From Rutidosis leptorrhynchoides (lineage: Eukaryota > Streptophyta > Magnoliopsida > Asterales > Asteraceae): 64,000 nt of DNA. Shown piece after piece: positions 1-10,456 of the stretch. The number at the start of each line of letters is the position of its first letter. Position 1 is the first letter of the stretch. Both the position numbers and the translations under genes were made by a program. A model generated the notes under the pieces. That model worked only from the letters and a program-made list of their open reading frames with translations, had not been told where the DNA came from and did no database searches. Location: positions 1,946,001 through 2,010,000 of the forward strand of contig NC_092333.1 of the NCBI RefSeq assembly GCF_046630445.1. The letters are read 5' to 3'.

Positions 1-880
1 TACTTCATTTGCTGTTCACATAATTGTGTGGTTACTTCGTTTGCTATTAAGGTGAGTTATAGTCCCATTTTTCTATTTAAATCTTTTGGGATGAGAATAC
101 ATGCAATTTATTTTATATTTTGGACAAGTGGAAGTTGGTTTAAATTATTCATTGTGAGTTGAACAAAAATATTCCCTAGTCTGGTAACTGTAATCACTGG
201 TTTCTACTGGTGAACGCGAATCTTATGGATAGATCTATCGGGTTTGACAACCCCATTTCGAGCTAGTCGCGCTAGCAATTTGTTATCGGAATGTTTAGTA
301 CTTCGTATTTTGTTGTAGATACACTTGTTCGGTGTATATTATTTATTGTGTTTGGCAAGGGTAAATAAAGGGTTAAGTGGTTACCAGGTGGCTCACAGAA
401 AATGGAATAATGTTTTATTATATGTTTTCTAGCATATAATTTGGTGATTTAAAAAGGAGTTTTATGTTTTCAAACATAAATTTTTATTGTTTAAATTAAA
501 TATTGTTTGCAATATTAAACCTATAATTCACTCAACATTTTTGTTGATAGTTACTCGCATGTTTTATTCTCAGGTTTATGATTGACTGCTTCCGCTGTGC
601 TTAGAGGGTCTGCATATTTATGATGGCAGCTTTTGTTAAACATTAACTTGCATTCTATTTTGTTACATTAAAAAGTGGATGTTGTTGACTTTGTTTGGTC
701 AACATTTGGTGAAAGTATTTATGTATAGTTTTTCTAAACTTATACAATTTAGTAGATTTTTTTTTATAGGAAATCATTTTTAAATAAAGAATGCAAGGTT
801 GTTTTATTAAATTCATATAGAGTTTCGATCAAGCTGTGGGACCAAGTGACGGAGCCGTTAAGTGTTTTGACGGAGTCGTC

Positions 881-885
<5 letters not shown>
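1..885 (+). mobile_element. 3' part of a large Ty3/gypsy-type LTR, inserted into the element 1 LTR
   Basis: This stretch shares ordered blocks with the sequences at 26954-27925, 33360-34399, 50400-51050 and (reversed) 45369-46200: a block reading gggatgagaatacatgca, a block with gaacgcgaatctta and atctatcgggtttgac, a block with caacatttttgttgatag and ttattctcagg, and a following cttccgctg block. It ends with gtcgtcaca at 885, directly against a (TA)n tract that belongs to the element 1 LTR. LTRs of this shape (TGTAGTGACCC... to ...CGTCACA) resemble chromoviral Tekay-type LTRs; that lineage call is an inference. No coding sequence is present. The 5' part lies off the window. Confidence 0.6.

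Positions 886-918
<33 letters not shown>
886..918. repeat. (TA)n tract inside the 3' LTR, insertion junction
   Basis: An alternating TA tract at the junction between the foreign LTR end (gtcgtcaca, 885) and the element 1 LTR. The same tract is present uninterrupted in the 5' LTR at about 16062-16108. Confidence 0.8.
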
Positions 919-920
<2 letters not shown>

Positions 921-973
921 TTTACGTATGAGTGAAGAGAAAAAGATATGTTAAATGATGCATTAAAGCTCGA

Positions 974-1054
974 TTTTTATAGGCATGTGGGCTGGAAAAG
1001 TTAGCCATGCGATCGCATGGGATTTCTTCCTCCAGGCCATGCGATCGCATGGCC
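974..1054 (-). promoter_or_regulatory. LTR promoter: TATA box and paired palindromes (3' LTR of element 1)
   Basis: In element sense the order is palindrome, palindrome, TATA box. The first palindrome is GGCCATGCGATCGCATGGCC (1035-1054) and the second is CCATGCGATCGCATGG (1005-1020). Their centres are 32 bp apart. The TATA box (CCTATAAAAA, complement of 974-983) follows about 34 bp downstream of the nearer centre. The same arrangement is found in every other Athila-type LTR of the window. Confidence 0.75.
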
Positions 1055-1521
1055 GTCGGTGACAGCTCAAAGTTCCTTATTTTCTTGTTTGTCGATGTTT
1101 TAATTAAATAAATATAATATATAAATAATTATAAGAATTATTTAAATATTATATTATATTTATGTGCATAGTTGACTTGTAATTTTTAGTCCGTTGCGTC
1201 GAGCGTTGAGAGTTAACTCTGGTCCCGGTTTCGGATTTTCGAACGTCCTTTCGTATAATTTAATATCTTGTACTTTGCGTTTTGCGTCTTGTACTCTTGT
1301 AATTTTGAGACGTTTCTCATCAATAATTGGAACCACTTTGATTGTATTTTGTACTTTTGAGCTTTTTGGTCGTTTGCGTCTTCAATTCGTCGAATCTGTC
1401 TTTTGTCTTCACCTTTTATTATTTAAACGAATATCACTTGTAAATAGAACAATTGCAACTAAAAGCTTGTCTTTCTTGAGGGATAATGCTATGAAATATA
1501 TGTTCGTTTTTAGCATTATCA

Positions 1522-1538
1522 AATATTCCCACACTTGA
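1522..1538 (-). other. Polypurine tract of element 1
   Basis: Just inside the 3' LTR boundary the element strand reads CTCAAGTGTGGGAATATT and then TGATAATGC. The GTGTGGGA core is the likely plus-strand primer. The equivalent in element 2 is at 18576-18592. Confidence 0.6.
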
Positions 1539-2489
1539 GTGTTGCTTGTCCTCAAGCAATATAGTCTTGAATAAAAACATACTAGAATCACTTCTTTATT
1601 CTTCACACTTTGTACATCAGTGATTTTATTACGGCGGTATAAACAATGGTAGTAACGATGTGGTTTACAGTCTCACATGACTATAAAAGTTTAGATCCAT
1701 TAAGGAAATTGGATCTTTATGAAAACATTTGATCTCTTGAAAATTAAATCTAGCTTTTACCCTAGATAAGTTTTCCGGGATAACCCTTCACCGGTGTTTG
1801 CAAATTCTTTTTGTGGGTTTGGTGGGTTTCAGATTTGAAAATTTTAGCTCAAAACTTGTGGTTTTGTGTCACCCACTTGCTAACCTTGTATTGGGAAAGC
1901 AACACGTCCAGTATACTTGCTCCGTATATTACCTTTCGATAAACTACCGTCCGGTTGTAAAGGAAAGCATTGAACAAGCAACTGTTAAGGCAATGTCCCC
2001 TGACATGCTTTTAATTATGGTCTATAACGTGTAGGACGCAATTACTATCCTTTGTAGGAGCAATAGTAAAGCTCACCCTTATAATTTTCCGGTCTGGCAC
2101 AAGTCCTGTCTTTGACCATGCTATGCAACCACCGTTCTTACGGTTGACACCCGATTTGGTTCAGGTGACCTAATGAATTCTAGGTGATTCCTAGGATTTT
2201 ACGTTCAATGGTAATGAACGCATTGAAAATAGGTTTTCAGAAAACAAATCGGTTTGTAATTTTGATCAAAATATTTTCTCGTTCAAGCTCGAATTTAGAT
2301 ATCATCGAATTCCATGAGTTTGTAATTCTCAATCTTTAAGGTCAATCTTAAGGATTGAGTAATATCAGGCTTAAAGGCTGATTTTTAATCTTTTAAGGAG
2401 ATTATCCTTTCTGGGGGTCAGATTAATTAGTCTTATCAAGCTAATTTGCACGGCGCCCTCCCCATTTTACGAGACAGATCCTCTCATGG

Positions 2490-2756
2490 TTAGGATAAGT
2501 CTGACCACTTGGCAACCCTGTTTGATGCTGAGGTTCGTGGATTTCCTGCTGATTTTAGAGATGACTTTTCTAGATTTTTCGTCAACCTACAGCTGGTCTG
2601 GACGACAACTTCATGACCTAAATCAAGAAGCGCGTGTCTTTTTCGGAAGACTTTACTTCCTTTAAGTGATGGAATTGATTCATCGTGTAGATCCATCTTT
2701 CTTACAGTAAATCGGGTAAAACTATTTAGTTTAGTCCAATGCAAAAGTATCTTCAA
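2490..2756 (-). CDS. Small conserved ORF in the element 1 3' region, function unknown
   Basis: An ORF of 88 codons lies between the env-like gene and the 3' LTR. A copy in element 2 (19546-19752) matches it along 68 residues starting MDLHDESIPSLKGSKVFRK, with only about six substitutions. The predicted peptide is basic and Ser-rich, with no recognised domain, no membrane segment and no cysteine pattern. The surrounding DNA is also highly similar between the two elements, so the open frame may be inherited rather than selected. It could equally be part of a long untranslated region. Confidence 0.3.
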   Translation of the reverse strand: MKILLHWTKLNSFTRFTVRKMDLHDESIPSLKGSKVFRKRHALLDLGHEVVVQTSCRLTKNLEKSSLKSAGNPRTSASNRVAKWSDLS

Positions 2757-3660
2757 TTATTTGTTACAGAAATATGTGACATATGTTTTAAGATAACTTG
2801 GTAAATTTTCCCACACTTGGCTTTTATTTTCTTTTATTTGCCTTTTTATTGTCCTCTATTCCATTTTAAATGAATTCTAACATTTTGGTTTGTTTCTCAA
2901 TTTATGTCCTTTCCGAGGTAACAATAATTTCGGTGTTAACACCTAGTTTTATCGTTCATAAATATGTATAAACATGATTTTGAGTTCATTTAATTGAAAA
3001 TTTTGAAAAATTTTACTAGAATTGGGTAGTCAGTATATAAGACTAGGGCTGTTCTTTATTATCAGAGAGCACTAGATTCTAATACAACTACTGCGTTACT
3101 AGTATTTTTAATAGTAACCAAGTGTTTAAATCAAATTTTTTTTAAAATCCGAAAGAATTTAACCCCTTCCCACACTTAAGATCTTGCAATGCCCTCATTT
3201 GCAAGAAATCAGTAACAATTTAAATTATTGAGGGTAAATAGCGTAGAAAAATGACTAATTTTACCAAAGTTTCCAAACATATTGGCGTTTGTTTGCTGAA
3301 TGATAAATGGTGCACATCATTTGTTCATTCCGTCTTGTTGTTACATCACATTTGTTTTTCATTTTTTTTCGTCAAAAGTACTAGCTTTTGCTGAACTTAA
3401 TGCCAGTCTTTGAAAATGCGCTGTTTTACCCTGTTTTGTACAATCGACAATATACATACATACAAATATAAACATGCATGGCAATTTGAAATGGGACTTA
3501 ATATCCCACTTTCAAATCCCAAATGTGAAATATTAGTACACAATAATAATAAAAATGATAAAAATTACATAAATATATCCAATAACATAAGTTTAAACAT
3601 GAAAAAGTAAAAAGATAAAAAATAAATAAAAATAACATAAAAATAACCAATGGAACTAAA

Positions 3661-5858
3661 TTAGTCTGGATAGGGGTTCCAGTTCATCTTGTCAGGTAGG
3701 TTCCATTGTTGATTATAGGTGTTCTGATAGGCTTGGTTATAGTCATACCGGTTAAAGGGTGGTCGGATGTCGGGGTTGTGTGGCGGAAAATGAGCAGGTC
3801 GAGTAGGCACGTAATTATTTGGTCCCTGATATGATAGCTGGCTCATGATTTCGTGCTGATGAACTCACCAGCTATCGTGTTGGCGTCGCCTATAATCCTC
3901 GTATACTCGCTCGGAGTTCCACTGCTCGTACATACTATGTCTGGCCGCGTTCGTCATCGATTCCTCATCTATACGAACGTGGACGTCAAGAATAGCATCT
4001 CGAATGACATCCCTAATGTCTTCCGCTTCCTCCATTTCTTCGTTTGAACCCCTTTCTACCTGTGGATGATTACCTTCATAGGGCAATGCCTGGTTGCGTC
4101 TACTCTTCAATACCTTAGCACCCACATAAACCCGCAATCCTATGGTCTCATCCTGTTCTCAACAAAGCTGTAATGGACCCCCTTGGTTCCTATCAACACC
4201 TAAATACTCTCCAATGAGAGTAACAAAAATACCTCCTCCTATTATACTCCCGTCCTGCATTCCTTCTACCATTTTAGATAAATAAAAACCAACACAGTAA
4301 GGGATATTAACAAAGCTTCTCGGGTCTTGAATACACTTTAGGTAAAATAAATCATGTAAGGTCATTTTCTCCTTATTGTGACATCTCTGTGTAATCGAGT
4401 TAGCCAAAAATCTATGAATCACATGAAGCTCGGTTTTGTTAATATGTAAGTATGAGTGTTTTCCTCCCAGTATAAAAACATTATAGTTTGACATACGCCT
4501 CCAAATGGCGTCAGCGTCAAAGTTCCTATCTACCCTTTCACCACGATAAATCAAACTCATACAATCGGGTAGTAGCAATTCACTAGGAGTGTAAATCTGT
4601 AATGCCCTGGCCATGTTCATCATGGACATTCTGTACATCCTACCGCCAAGGATAAATCTAAGAAAACTTCTATCATCTAACCTATCTACATCTACATTTA
4701 ACGCTATAGTACTCATCAACTCAACACACCATTCCTTATATACAGGTCTACGAATGGTGAAAAGACGTTCCCAATCTGTAAAAGAAGAACTGCCATACCT
4801 TTGTACCAAATGCTGTCTAACACGGTCAGCTAGATGGACCGTTTCCAAAGGATTCCAATTAATTACCCTCGGCACCTCTACCTCTTTTGTTACCAATTTA
4901 AATTTATTACTTTGATATGCCGGGTAATCTCTCCACCGTCTATCGAATCTCAGATTAGGATGTAATGTGTGTTCCGGAATTGTTGGGTATTCGACAGGCG
5001 GATGCGGGGGAAATACTGTGAATTCATTAGGTAACTGTAGCGGATCATAATAAGGTACGTGCTGATCAGGCTGATGTTGTGGTTCCTGTTGTGGTTGTTG
5101 TTCAGGTTCATATTGCATTTCTGGTTCTGTTTCTGGAGCTGGAGCAGGTTGTCTAGATGATGATGATCCTGAACCTCTAGTATCGGCTTTCTGCAAAACA
5201 CATTACACAAAAAATTTGTGCATCCAAGTATGCATTAGTGTTAGCAAAATAATAACTTAAAACATTCACAATAACATGTTAAATCAAAATTAAACTTATA
5301 CACATTTTCACATTTTTCATAATTCTACACTTTTCCAAATAAGCACATATGAAAATGTATACAAAGTTCACAAGCATTTAACTCAAATAACATGTCAAAA
5401 TAGTCATTACTAACAATTAAACGAGTCTCAAATGACAATTATATCAAATTAATCAAGTTCATGAATTTTGGACTTAAAAAGTCCACTTTAATCTTCAAAA
5501 ATCATGTTTAGGATCAATGTTTGGATCATTTAACTACCTAAACATGTTACACTACTCAATTTAGCAATAATTCATGACAAAAATCGTCCATAACCTGTTT
5601 ATATCAAAAAGCCCCAAATTGCTCAAGAACACAAACCCTAGATTTCTAAAATTTTTGAAGTTTTTGGCTTCAAATCATGTTAAATAGCATCAATCTAGGT
5701 TATACATGCATAAAATACTAACAATTTAACACTAATTACACTAGAAATTAACAAAATTGTATTAGATAAAATATTGGTAATTATCACAAAAACTAGGAAT
5801 TTATAGAGTTTAAGGGTGTAATTTTTACCTTTTTGCTGAAGAATGAGAATCTAGGCAT
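3661..5858 (-). pseudogene. Athila env-like gene (ORF1-type) of element 1, spliced
   Basis: The main frame (4159-5196) reads as about 345 residues. It has a Gln/Pro-rich N-terminus, then a conserved core with PNLRFDRRWRDYP, RRPVYKEWC, FLANSITQR and GGGIFVTLIGEYL. C-terminal parts continue to 3661. The order and position after integrase match the env-like ORF of the Athila lineage; from memory this resembles the Pfam ATHILA ORF-1 family, and the match to element 3 is clear. The main frame has no ATG at its head and starts right after TTTTGCAG, a good 3' splice site. An upstream ATG mini-exon (5829-5858) ends in AAG/GTAAAA. The implied intron is 5191-5828 (638 bp), matching the 636-bp interval in element 3. 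Splicing of env-like transcripts is known in this class. The copy is a fossil with an estimated one to three breaks. Confidence 0.65.
5191..5828 (-). other. Predicted intron of the env-like transcript, element 1
   Basis: Donor GTAAAAAT follows a 10-codon ATG mini-exon (5829-5858). Acceptor TGTTTTGCAG ends at 5191. The phase is 0. Element 3 has the same architecture (61938-62573), with different exon 1 codons but nearly equal intron length, which supports a real intron. Confidence 0.55.
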
Positions 5859-5995
5859 GATTAGAACAAAAAATTTGACGAATTACGGCGAATTTTGGCG
5901 AATTTTAGAGGTGATTTGGGAGTATTTTCGTATATGTGTGTGTGTTTATGGAGAAGACAGAATAGACGACTGCCTTGTATCAGGCCTGATTTTTG

Positions 5996-6047
5996 CCTCC
6001 ATGCGATCGCATGGAGGTATAGTGAAAATCCCATGCGATCGCATGGG
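5996..6047 (-). promoter_or_regulatory. Paired palindromes upstream of the env-like gene, element 1
   Basis: Two palindromes with the ATGCGATCGCAT core. One is 22 bp (5996-6017) with arms CCTCC/GGAGG. The other is 18 bp (6030-6047) with arms CCC/GGG. Centres at 6006.5 and 6038.5 are 32 bp apart. The pair lies about 150 bp upstream of the env-like exon 1 ATG. The sequence on its downstream side (aggcaaaaatcaggcctgat) closely resembles the stretch between pair and TATA box in the LTR at 47331-47354, so it could be an internal promoter. Confidence 0.7.
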
Positions 6048-6153
6048 GGTCCGGGTACAGTATTTTCAGCTTTTTTTTTTATATATATAAAACCTTATAC
6101 CTTATATATAATTAATAAAATTTTATAAATTTGTTTCTTTTTAGGATGAGGGC

Positions 6154-6921
6154 GTTTCGGATCGTTGTCCTAGTCCGTCCCTCGACAAAAATTTTAAAAT
6201 TTGTCATTTTTAAGTGCGGTTTTAAAAGCAAAGATTTTTGGGTTTTTTAATGTTTTTGGCATACTTTAATTCAATAAGATTAAAAATAATGATAATAAAA
6301 GTTCTCGTCCCTCCCTTGGGTAGAGCAATTTCGGTTCAACGACCTAGTCTTCAACTCACGACGAATTTTAAAAATCATATTTTTAACTTAGCGAAATAAA
6401 GTAAATTTTTATTTTTAAATTCACACCAAACTTAAATTTAAAATGCATAAAATTAAAAATTCATATTAAAAATTCACACCAAACTTAAATTATAAATGCA
6501 TAATTAAAAATTCATATTAAAAATTCACACCAAACTTAAATTATATTTTTGTTTTTATACATACAAACTTATTTTAAAAATATTAATTTTTCAAATATTT
6601 ACAATTTTAAATATATTGATTTAAAAAGTTTACAATATTATTTTAATATTTATATATTAATTTTAAAAACATGGTGAAAATAAAATTAAAAATCTTTTTG
6701 GTCTTTTATCCCACTTTAATCAATTAAATATTATCAAAAATATACGCCCCTCTTTTTGGTAAAGTAATTTCGGTTCCATGACCTAATTTAACTCATGACG
6801 AATTTTTGAAATATTTTGGTTGATTGATTAAAGATATTTATACCTTAAGAATAAACGGTAAATTTCGCAGTGATGTAATAAATTTTTGAATGATATCAAT
6901 AATTTCGGTCGCAAGACCTAA
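6154..6921 (-). repeat. Series of GGT-N6-ACC-GAAA motifs in the pol-env spacer, element 1
   Basis: Four element-sense copies of CTAGG-N8-CCGAAATT occur at about 6154-6173, 6325-6346, 6766-6786 and 6901-6921. The arms are complementary: GGT...ACC in three copies, GGA...TCC in the first. Further copies are at 2926-2946, in element 2 (19993-20013, 20511-20530, 20684-20704) and in element 3 (60901-61619). The rest of 6174-7037 is A/T-rich with no coding frame. Confidence 0.5.
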
Positions 6922-7037
6922 TTTTATCGAATAACAATTTAATACTTTATAGCGAACAAATTAGCGTTTATTATCAAAAGGTTAAAAATTAAAATAAAAA
7001 ATAAAAACTGTACAAACTTACCTGTGAAATAGATTTC

Positions 7038-7454
7038 TTAGTGATATGCTCTAGCCCACTCATAAGATAGTCGGACTAATTGGTTTTCCATAGCTACATA
7101 GGCGTAACCTCGAGCATTCAACGTTTTTTCTTCTAAACATATGAACGGTCCATCTCTGCATAGCGTAACAAATTCGGTATTGGAATATGTCTGATTCGTC
7201 GAGCATTTTCCTTCGTGTGACCATTTTCCACATTTGTGACATCTTTCAAGGTGTCGTGCTCTCCTTTTCGCTGCGGATTTTGATTTTCCTTTACCAAATT
7301 GTAACTTATTATTTTCGCATCTGGATTCTTTTCTTACTCCGTCCAATTTACTTCTGATTAATGATACTATTTCACTTGGAATGGTGTCATTATAACGTTT
7401 AGTGATCAAAGCGTGTAGCATTAGACCATGGTTTAGTTCACAGGAAGTCTTCAT
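7038..7454 (-). CDS. Extra 138-residue CCHC zinc-knuckle ORF between pol and env-like gene (element 1)
   Basis: A complete ORF of 138 codons downstream of pol. It starts MKTSCELNHGLMLHALITKR. It then has a basic stretch (KGKSKSAAKRRARH, about residues 55-70), a canonical CX2CX4HX4C zinc knuckle (CHKCGKWSHEGKC, about residues 73-85) and an acidic/aromatic C-terminus ending SYEWARAYH. Element 3 has the same ORF at 60368-60784 with only about nine substitutions. The knuckle plus basic patch suggests RNA or DNA binding, similar to a nucleocapsid. It lies in its own frame about 170 bp after pol, so it would need its own translation route. I do not recognise a named family. Confidence 0.6.
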   Translation of the reverse strand: MKTSCELNHGLMLHALITKRYNDTIPSEIVSLIRSKLDGVRKESRCENNKLQFGKGKSKSAAKRRARHLERCHKCGKWSHEGKCSTNQTYSNTEFVTLCRDGPFICLEEKTLNARGYAYVAMENQLVRLSYEWARAYH

Positions 7455-7613
7455 TTCGTAAAACCTAAAAAAATAAAAATTCAGAATGGGGGGAGAAGAC
7501 TAGTTCTTTAGGGTCTGCTAGGGAAAGACCATTCGGGTTCCATTTTCGAGAACTACACGAAAACAGAAAATCTAACTCTAACATAAATACATATTATCCT
7601 TTAAAGACTTGAT

Positions 7614-7631
7614 TCTCCCCACACTTAGTTA
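7614..7631 (-). other. PPT-like sequence after pol, element 1
   Basis: The element strand reads CTAAGTGTGGGGAGA just after the end of pol, very close to the true PPT at 1522-1538. The same sequence follows pol in element 3 (60192-60208) and precedes the tail ORF region in element 2 (20974-20990). It may act as an additional plus-strand initiation site. Confidence 0.4.
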
Positions 7632-10417
7632 GCTGTGGTGTCGAAATTGTGATTAACTTCGTTGTCAACTTCCATTGGACTATCTATGTAATGTTTAACT
7701 CTGTGACCATTAACCTTAAATTCAATCCCATTTGAATTTATTAATTCTACTGTTCCGTATGGGAAAACTCTTTTGACTATGAATGGTCCAGACCATCTTG
7801 ATTTCAATTTTTCGGGAAATAGCTTGAATCGTGAATTGAAAAGAAGAACTCTGTCTCCTTCTTTAAATTCTTTTGAACTTCTGATTCTTTTATCATGCCA
7901 TTTCTTCGTTCTTTCCTTATAGATCAACGAATTTTCATATGCTTCATGTCTCAATTCTTCTAATTCGTTTAATTGACTTAACCGTAGACGTCCAGCTTCA
8001 TGTAAATCAAGATTACATGTCTTCAAAGCCCAAAATGCTTTGTGTTCAATTTCTACTGGAAGATGACATGCTTTTCCGTAAACGAGTTTAAAAGGTGTGG
8101 TTCCAATTGGAGTTTTGTAGGCTGTTCTAAAAGCCCAGAGTGCATCCTCCAATTTAATGGACCATTCCTTCGGATTTGATCCTACGGTTTTCTCTAGAAT
8201 ACGTTTTAAAGCTCGGTTGGTATTTTCAACTTGTCCACTTATCTGTGGATGATAAGCAGTGGAGATTTTATGAGTTACTCCATATCTTTTAAGAACTTTC
8301 TCAAGTTGATTATTACAGAAATGAGTTCCCCGATCACTTATTAAAGCTTTCGGTGTTCCAAACCTAGCAAAAAGACGTTTTAAAAAGTTGACTACAACTC
8401 GTGCATTGTTAGTTGGGAGAGCTTGTGCTTCTGCCCATTTAGATACATAATCAATGGCTACGAGAATATAGAGATTATTATGAGATTTTGGAAATGGACC
8501 CATAAAGTCAATACCCCAAATGTCAAATACTTCACATACTTGAATGTCATTTTGTGGCATTTCATCACGTTGACTTATTTTTCCGGCCCTTTGACATGCA
8601 TCACAGGATTTGCAAAGAAGGTGTGCGTCTTTGAAAATTGTAGGCCAATAGAATCCAGCATCGTAAACTTTTCTTGCTGTTAGTTGAAGCCCATAATGCC
8701 CTCCTGTTGGTCCTGTGTGACAGTGGTTTAAGATTTTACTAGCTTCCTCCCCGAATACACATCGGCGTATTATTCCATCGAGACAACTCTTAAACAAATG
8801 TGGATCTTCCCAGAAATAGTGTTTTATATCACTAAAGAATTTCTTTCGTTTTTGGTACGATAATCCTTTTTCAAGGAATCCACATACTAAGTAGTTTGCA
8901 TAGTCTGCAAACCATGGAATTTTATTATAATCTATCTTCAATAGATATTCATCAGGAAAGTTGTCTTGTATGGCCGATTCATTTAGAACTTCTAATTCAG
9001 AATTTTCAAGACGAGAAAGATGATCAGCGGCGAGATTTTCTGCTCCTCTTTTATCTCCGATTTCAATATCAAACTCTTGTAAGAGTAAGATCCAACGAAT
9101 TAATCTTGGTTTGGCATCTTGTTTCGAAAATAGGTATCTAAGAGCAGAATGGTCGGTATAGACCACCGTTTTAGCTAGAACGAGATATGAACGAAATTTG
9201 TCAAAAGCAAAGACAATAGCAAGGAGTTCTTTTTCAGTAGTTGTATAATTCGTTTTTGCTCCTTGTAACGTCTTACTAGCATAATAAATTGGTTGAAATC
9301 GTTTTTCAATCCTTTGTCCTAAAACGGCTCCCATTGCAAAATCACTTGCATCGCACATAAGTTCAAACGGTAGATTCCAATTTGGTGTTATCATGATCGG
9401 CGCATTAGTGAGTTTCTCTTTAAGAATATTAAAAGATTTGATGCATTCATCTGAAAAGATGAATGGAGCATCCTTTTCTAGGAGTTTATTCATAGGAGTG
9501 GAAATTTTAGAAAAATCTTTTATGAAATGTCGGTAAAAACCGGCATGCCCTAGAAAACTCCTAACTCCTCTAACATTGGTGGGATGTGGAAGTTTAGCAA
9601 TTACATCTACTTTAGCTCTATCCACTTCTATTCCTTCCTTTGAAATTTTATGACCAAGAACGATGTCTTCTTTAACCATGAAATGGCATTTCTCCCAATT
9701 AAGAACTAGATTTGATTGTTCACATCTAATAAGCATTCGTTCAAGATTAACTAGACATGATTCAAAAGTATTACCGAAGACTGAAAAGTCATCCATGAAA
9801 ACTTCCATGCATTCTTCTATCATGTCGTGAAAAATCGCCATCATGCACCTTTGAAAGGTTGCAGGGGCATTGCAAAGTCCAAATGGCATGCGTTTGTAAG
9901 CAAAAGTACCATAAGGGCACGTGAATGTGGTTTTCTCTTGATCCTCGGGTGCTATTGGAATTTGAAAATATCCGGAAAAACCATCATGAAAACAATAGTA
10001 ACTATTTCCGACTAATCTTTCCAACATTTGATCAATAAAAGGTAAGGGAAAGTGATCTTTTCTGGTGGCGTCATTTAATTTTCTATAATCAATACAAACA
10101 CGCCATCCTGTAACAGTCCTAGTCGGAATAAACTCATTTTTCTCATTTGTGATGACAGTCATGCCACCTTTCTTAGGTACGCATTGAACTGGGCTTACCC
10201 ATGGATTATCAGAAATTGGATAAATTAAACCTGCATCAAGCAGTTTAATAATATCTTTCTTAACAACATCTTGCATATTCGGATTTAGTCTTCGTTGGCG
10301 TTGCACATACGTTTTATGACCTTCTTCCATAAGGATTTTATGTGTGCAATACGAAGGACTTATTCCTTTAATATCATGAATCTTCCATGCAATGGCTGGT
10401 TTATGAGCTTTTAACAC
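7625..10417 (-). CDS. pol: Athila-like pol (RT, RNase H, integrase), element 1
   Basis: An open frame of 930 codons encodes the replication enzymes of a Ty3/gypsy element. Reverse transcriptase comes first, with [13 protein letters not shown] and the catalytic FMDDFSVFG (equivalent of YMDD). RNase H follows with [16 protein letters not shown] and [10 protein letters not shown]. The integrase has an HHCC zinc-binding region (HCHTGP...[13 protein letters not shown]) and a DDE core region ([31 protein letters not shown]). The C-terminus [16 protein letters not shown] is a GPF/Y-type module, and there is no chromodomain. The domain order PR-RT-RH-INT defines Ty3/gypsy, and lack of a chromodomain plus the downstream env-like gene fit Athila. 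Part of a fossil element. Confidence 0.9.
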   Translation of the reverse strand: MLKAHKPAIAWKIHDIKGISPSYCTHKILMEEGHKTYVQRQRRLNPNMQDVVKKDIIKLLDAGLIYPISDNPWVSPVQCVPKKGGMTVITNEKNEFIPTRTVTGWRVCIDYRKLNDATRKDHFPLPFIDQMLERLVGNSYYCFHDGFSGYFQIPIAPEDQEKTTFTCPYGTFAYKRMPFGLCNAPATFQRCMMAIFHDMIEECMEVFMDDFSVFGNTFESCLVNLERMLIRCEQSNLVLNWEKCHFMVKEDIVLGHKISKEGIEVDRAKVDVIAKLPHPTNVRGVRSFLGHAGFYRHFIKDFSKISTPMNKLLEKDAPFIFSDECIKSFNILKEKLTNAPIMITPNWNLPFELMCDASDFAMGAVLGQRIEKRFQPIYYASKTLQGAKTNYTTTEKELLAIVFAFDKFRSYLVLAKTVVYTDHSALRYLFSKQDAKPRLIRWILLLQEFDIEIGDKRGAENLAADHLSRLENSELEVLNESAIQDNFPDEYLLKIDYNKIPWFADYANYLVCGFLEKGLSYQKRKKFFSDIKHYFWEDPHLFKSCLDGIIRRCVFGEEASKILNHCHTGPTGGHYGLQLTARKVYDAGFYWPTIFKDAHLLCKSCDACQRAGKISQRDEMPQNDIQVCEVFDIWGIDFMGPFPKSHNNLYILVAIDYVSKWAEAQALPTNNARVVVNFLKRLFARFGTPKALISDRGTHFCNNQLEKVLKRYGVTHKISTAYHPQISGQVENTNRALKRILEKTVGSNPKEWSIKLEDALWAFRTAYKTPIGTTPFKLVYGKACHLPVEIEHKAFWALKTCNLDLHEAGRLRLSQLNELEELRHEAYENSLIYKERTKKWHDKRIRSSKEFKEGDRVLLFNSRFKLFPEKLKSRWSGPFIVKRVFPYGTVELINSNGIEFKVNGHRVKHYIDSPMEVDNEVNHNFDTTAN

Positions 10418-10456
10418 AGAAATGAGTTGAGATTTTTCATTTTCAGTAAGAGAAGA

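Larger units (their letters stand above)
886..1521 (-). repeat. Element 1, partial 3' LTR
   Basis: Matches 16060-16712 almost base for base. Its element-sense start is TGATAATGC (complement of gcattatca, ending at 1521). The match stops in the (TA)n tract at 886-918, where the foreign LTR of 1-885 begins, so the rest of this LTR should lie left of the window. It contains a TATA box (974-983) and a palindrome pair (1005-1054). Confidence 0.8.

Noticed and set aside
6000-6047. Palindromes as mere restriction-site-like coincidence (GCGATCGC)
   Set aside because: In A/T-rich DNA this 8-mer should be very rare. It occurs in pairs at fixed spacing and fixed element positions, so chance is not a reasonable explanation.
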